DNA from: Sanderia malayensis
Taxonomy: Eukaryota > Cnidaria > Scyphozoa > Semaeostomeae > Pelagiidae
DNA: 64,000 nt
NCBI GenBank assembly: GCA_013076295.1
Contig: RQOL01000466.1
Location: forward strand, 1,674,001 to 1,738,000
Reading direction: 5' to 3'
Notes under the pieces: model-generated
Database searches by the model: none
Seen by the model: the letters and a program-made list of their open reading frames with translations, nothing else
What the model was told of the DNA's origin: nothing
Shown: piece after piece, positions 60,705 through 64,000 of the stretch
How positions within the stretch are numbered: position 1 is the stretch's first letter
Layout of the letters: every line of letters begins with the position of its first letter
Program-made: the position numbers and the translations under genes

Positions 60705-63700
60705 TAACTCTCATCGGGATCCTAAAATGCATTAATCAACAATTGAATAACCTACAACAGGCTGAAGTGTGCTGATGCAAGCAATAGTCGTCCTCAAAAC
60801 AAACTTACTTTGCGAAGCAGCTTCGCCTCGTTTTCAACTATTTGGCGGGAAAGGGGAATGGGAATGAAATATGCGAAGCGTGATAAAATTGCCAGGAAGC
60901 CAGGAAGACTTTTTCACGTGGCTTGGTTGGAAGTTGAAACACTATCATTTAGAAGTAAATGAAATTTGACCATTAAATTGAAACTCAAAGTTTATGAGAT
61001 AATTCTCAAATTCTGGCTGATATTTTGGCTAATTCATCAAATTCCAAGAATAAACATTTGCGTAACAAATATTTGGATTGGAATCGCCACTGACGGACTT
61101 TGCCAAAATGGTCAAGTCACAAACGAACATTAGGCCATCGATACATTGTAGCAAGAAAAGAATTGTACCCAAAAAATGCTAAAGATGAAGACTGTATTGG
61201 GTATGTGAGTTTAAGCATTTTGAATACATTTTTTCATTGAATTTTGCAGGAGTTTGTTGATTGCATTTCGTCCTGCACTTGTGTTTTTAGTAATATGCTT
61301 GTGGCTTCGAAACGGAAAGCATGTTAACTGTTGATAAAAATTATACAATATTTAAGTGGACCTGAAGGAATTTCTCGCAAATTTGGATATCAACATATTT
61401 GAAGCGAACTGAGTTCAGAAGATGTTGAAGCAAATTAACCATATTATTGAATGGAAATTGTGAGTGATTGATTGTTTTCACAAAGGTTTTGGAAAAAAGT
61501 ACACATAGTTTTCTTTGCATATAAAAATAGAATATCATATTCATTAACTCGAAAGTCCTGGTTTCTTCAACTTTAAAAATCTATCAATTATATAATCATT
61601 TCTAATAGATTTTAGCTGCAGAAATTAACGAATAGGCAAAAGAATATCTGAGATGCTAGATACACAAAATGTTGTTTACTCACATTCCCATGCGTTGTTG
61701 TAGTATCTCAGCGTTTTGCTTTTTCATTCGGCAATGCAAAAACCTCCCAAAGCATGCAAAATACAATCTCAAAATCCAATAATCATCACATCTCATTAAA
61801 TTTACGATTATTTCTTGTTGTTAATCTATTAAGAAAAACCAAAACAAATTCTCAAGGAACCGGATAGCATAGCATGCTCGCGTCCTCTGTGTACTAGCGT
61901 TGGTTTGATCTTCTTTCACGCATTTCATCATTGCCCAAAACAATGCCCACCCATTCAAGGTGTTCAGCTTGCTTCCATGGCAACCAGAAATCTGCATTTT
62001 CAGCTTTGAAAATGAAATGGCCTGACATGGCAATTTTATCGCCAACTCATTGTCTTCAGCTATTAATTATAGTGCTAAGGTTTGAAAATAAAATGGCTTG
62101 ATCAACAAATTCAGATTTTATTTTGTTTATCACGCAGACAACTGAAAACTTTGGGTTGTTCTAATGCGAGGCAGGATTTTTATGCAAAAAAGGAATGCTA
62201 CCAGCCTACCAGCTACCAGGGTTTTGAGCGTTCAACCTGAATCCTCCTCGAGTGCACTTTAGCTAGTTAACACCGCTGGCTAATAAAACTTCAACTAGTT
62301 AATAATATTTAAAGTAAAAAAATGTAAGGTTCATCACAATTTTTTGCATGTTATAATATCGCCGGTTTCGACTTTCTCTTTAAAAACATAAGGCGAAGAA
62401 ACGCAGCTGTGCTTTCTAATACTAATTAGTCTCATTAGCTTGAAATACTTATCAGCTTTACAGTCAAATGATTTAACTATTCGAATCTCTAAGCAAACGA
62501 TGATAATTTCGAGCAAATTTTAAAATTTAAGCAAACCTTTTTTTGTTTTGTACGGAGGCATTTTATAAGAAAGTTATGTTCTGTTCTTCAACAAGTTAAG
62601 AAATTTCAGGGCTGGATCTTTGAAACCTAAGAAAGTTGAAAAATCTAGATATTAAAAACTGTGGATCTCTAGTTCAATATTCGTAGTTATTGTCAAGTTA
62701 ATATCGTGGTTATGTATACACTTTGAGATAAATCGTTGTCTTGCTTCTACGTTCTTCACAGACGTTATGACATAGAGGGTTTTGGAGAAATATAGCATAT
62801 AGTGTTTCATCTTCTTAATCACTTCGTATGCTCAGTAACGTAAAACTTTCAAATTTTATAATGTGTGTTGAGAAAGTTTTCGTGCTGAAATTAGGAAATA
62901 GCTAAAAAAATTTGAAGGCTGGGCTGAAAAGACTTTCTTATAAAATAAAAAGCGTGATCGCATTTGGCTTGGCAATGTTTGACGTTTACAGTTAATTGTC
63001 AATATGATTATAAAAACAAAATTTAAATAAAAATAGCCAATTTACATGTATTACTAAGCGCACTCGAGTGATCAAAGATCAGACATTGTTTATAAATCCG
63101 TGCGATGCGAAACTTGCTTTAATCAATTGCGCATGCGTAAGAACCGCTGAAATACAACTCCCAATGCTTGATATAGTAATCTTATTAATGCCTCCACTTC
63201 TGCTTAACTAATTATCATTTCGTAAATAGCATCATATGTAGAACTCGGGAATATAATAGAAACTATAATCCATGAAGCCTTCCTTAATGGTAAATGAAAA
63301 CGAAGAATTCCATTTTTAATATTCTTGAATATCAAGCACTGATGTTTTTTTCTAAATGTTTTTTGAAAGAGTTGAAAGGTACTGCTATGAATGATCATAA
63401 AATAGAGATTATAATAGCGAAGCGAAGGTGAAATAAATCAGGGTTGGTTATTTATGAATAAAAAAGAATACGGGGTTGTTGAAATGCACTTTAGAGTTTA
63501 AATAAAGGTTGCTGGTGATTTATAAGACCAACAGGTGGAGTGAGCATATTCAGTAAGAGCAAAGATTAAACAATTAGTCTACATATATACTCTAACTGTT
63601 TATCTGCAGTTTTATGCAGCTTTTTGCAGTATGGAAATGTAGCACCGATTTATCGATTGAAAATGGCCGTGAGAATGGCAATGTATGATTAAAAGATTCA

Positions 63701-64000
63701 AATTTAAGGAATAGACGATACAAGATGTATTCATAACGACAATACTTGGAGGAAAAAGGGAAGAGTATATGGCCGGAAAAAGCTTTCAAATTCAAATTTA
63801 TACACGTGTTTATCGCTGAGAGAAGCTTGGACTGAAATAGGAATTATTTTAATTGTAAGAGTATACAACTGTATCTTGCGAATAATTTTTTGTCTAAGAC
63901 TTTAGGCCTTTTAACTATGCCAATAAGACAACAGCTGAAATATCAGAAGAACTGGTCCTGGTCCACGCGCTCATTGGATCGCAATGAAACAGGTATTCTA
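60705..64000. other. No gene recognised; 5' flank of the SGNH gene
   Basis: The left part must hold the promoter and any 5'UTR exon of the SGNH membrane protein gene. GCGAAGCAGCTTCGC at 60814 is a short palindrome. The remaining 3 kb is AT-rich without a supportable exon, RNA gene or inverted-repeat element. Confidence 0.4.

Overview
The window is nuclear DNA from an animal. It is AT-rich, its genes are split by short GT-AG introns, AATAAA signals are present, and every recognisable gene is metazoan: ACBD5, SPO16, SLC32/VIAAT, gamma-tubulin, TRA2, RAPGEF1/C3G and aladin. The tandem SLC32 family and the many small inverted-repeat elements would suit an early-branching invertebrate such as a cnidarian or sponge. 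That placement is inference only; the sequence does not name the species.

Layout, left to right. 0.6-2.8 kb: three minus-strand exons of a PDZ domain of the ARHGAP21/23 type, with the gene running off the left edge. 2.8-8.8 kb: long non-coding stretch. 8.8-12.0 kb (+): complete ten-exon ACBD5-like peroxisomal tether gene. 12.4-13.9 kb (-): SPO16-like meiotic gene, tail to tail with ACBD5. 14.6-30.5 kb (+): five tandem intronless SLC32 (vesicular inhibitory amino-acid transporter-like) copies. Copy 2 is frameshifted near its N-terminus, copy 3 carries a nonsense codon, and copies 4 and 5 are separated by a 3.5-kb nearly perfect palindromic mobile element. 31.7-37.6 kb (-): 19-exon gamma-tubulin gene with two MITEs in its introns. 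38.5-40.4 kb (+): TRA2 splicing factor, head to head with gamma-tubulin. 42.3-45.2 kb (-): single-exon RAPGEF1/C3G. 46.3-51.1 kb (-): 16-exon aladin (AAAS) with a LINE tail, a microsatellite and an upstream SINE. 54.9-55.6 kb (+): unrecognised 222-residue protein. 56.2-60.7 kb (-): a single-exon 1513-residue membrane protein that combines a Lys/His/Asp/Ser-Gly-rich ectodomain with a C-terminal SGNH hydrolase. 60.7-64 kb: no gene seen.

The housekeeping genes (ACBD5, TUBG, TRA2, AAAS) look intact, and the splice phases I reconstructed close exactly (628, 467, 256 and 526 residues). The genes share no single pathway. The dynamic part of the window is 14-30 kb, where tandem duplication, apparent gene conversion, decay of two copies and insertion of the palindromic element have all acted. 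The most unusual items are that palindrome, whose two arms share the same coding lesions, and the transmembrane SGNH protein with a candidate glycosaminoglycan-attachment tract and a long aspartate run.
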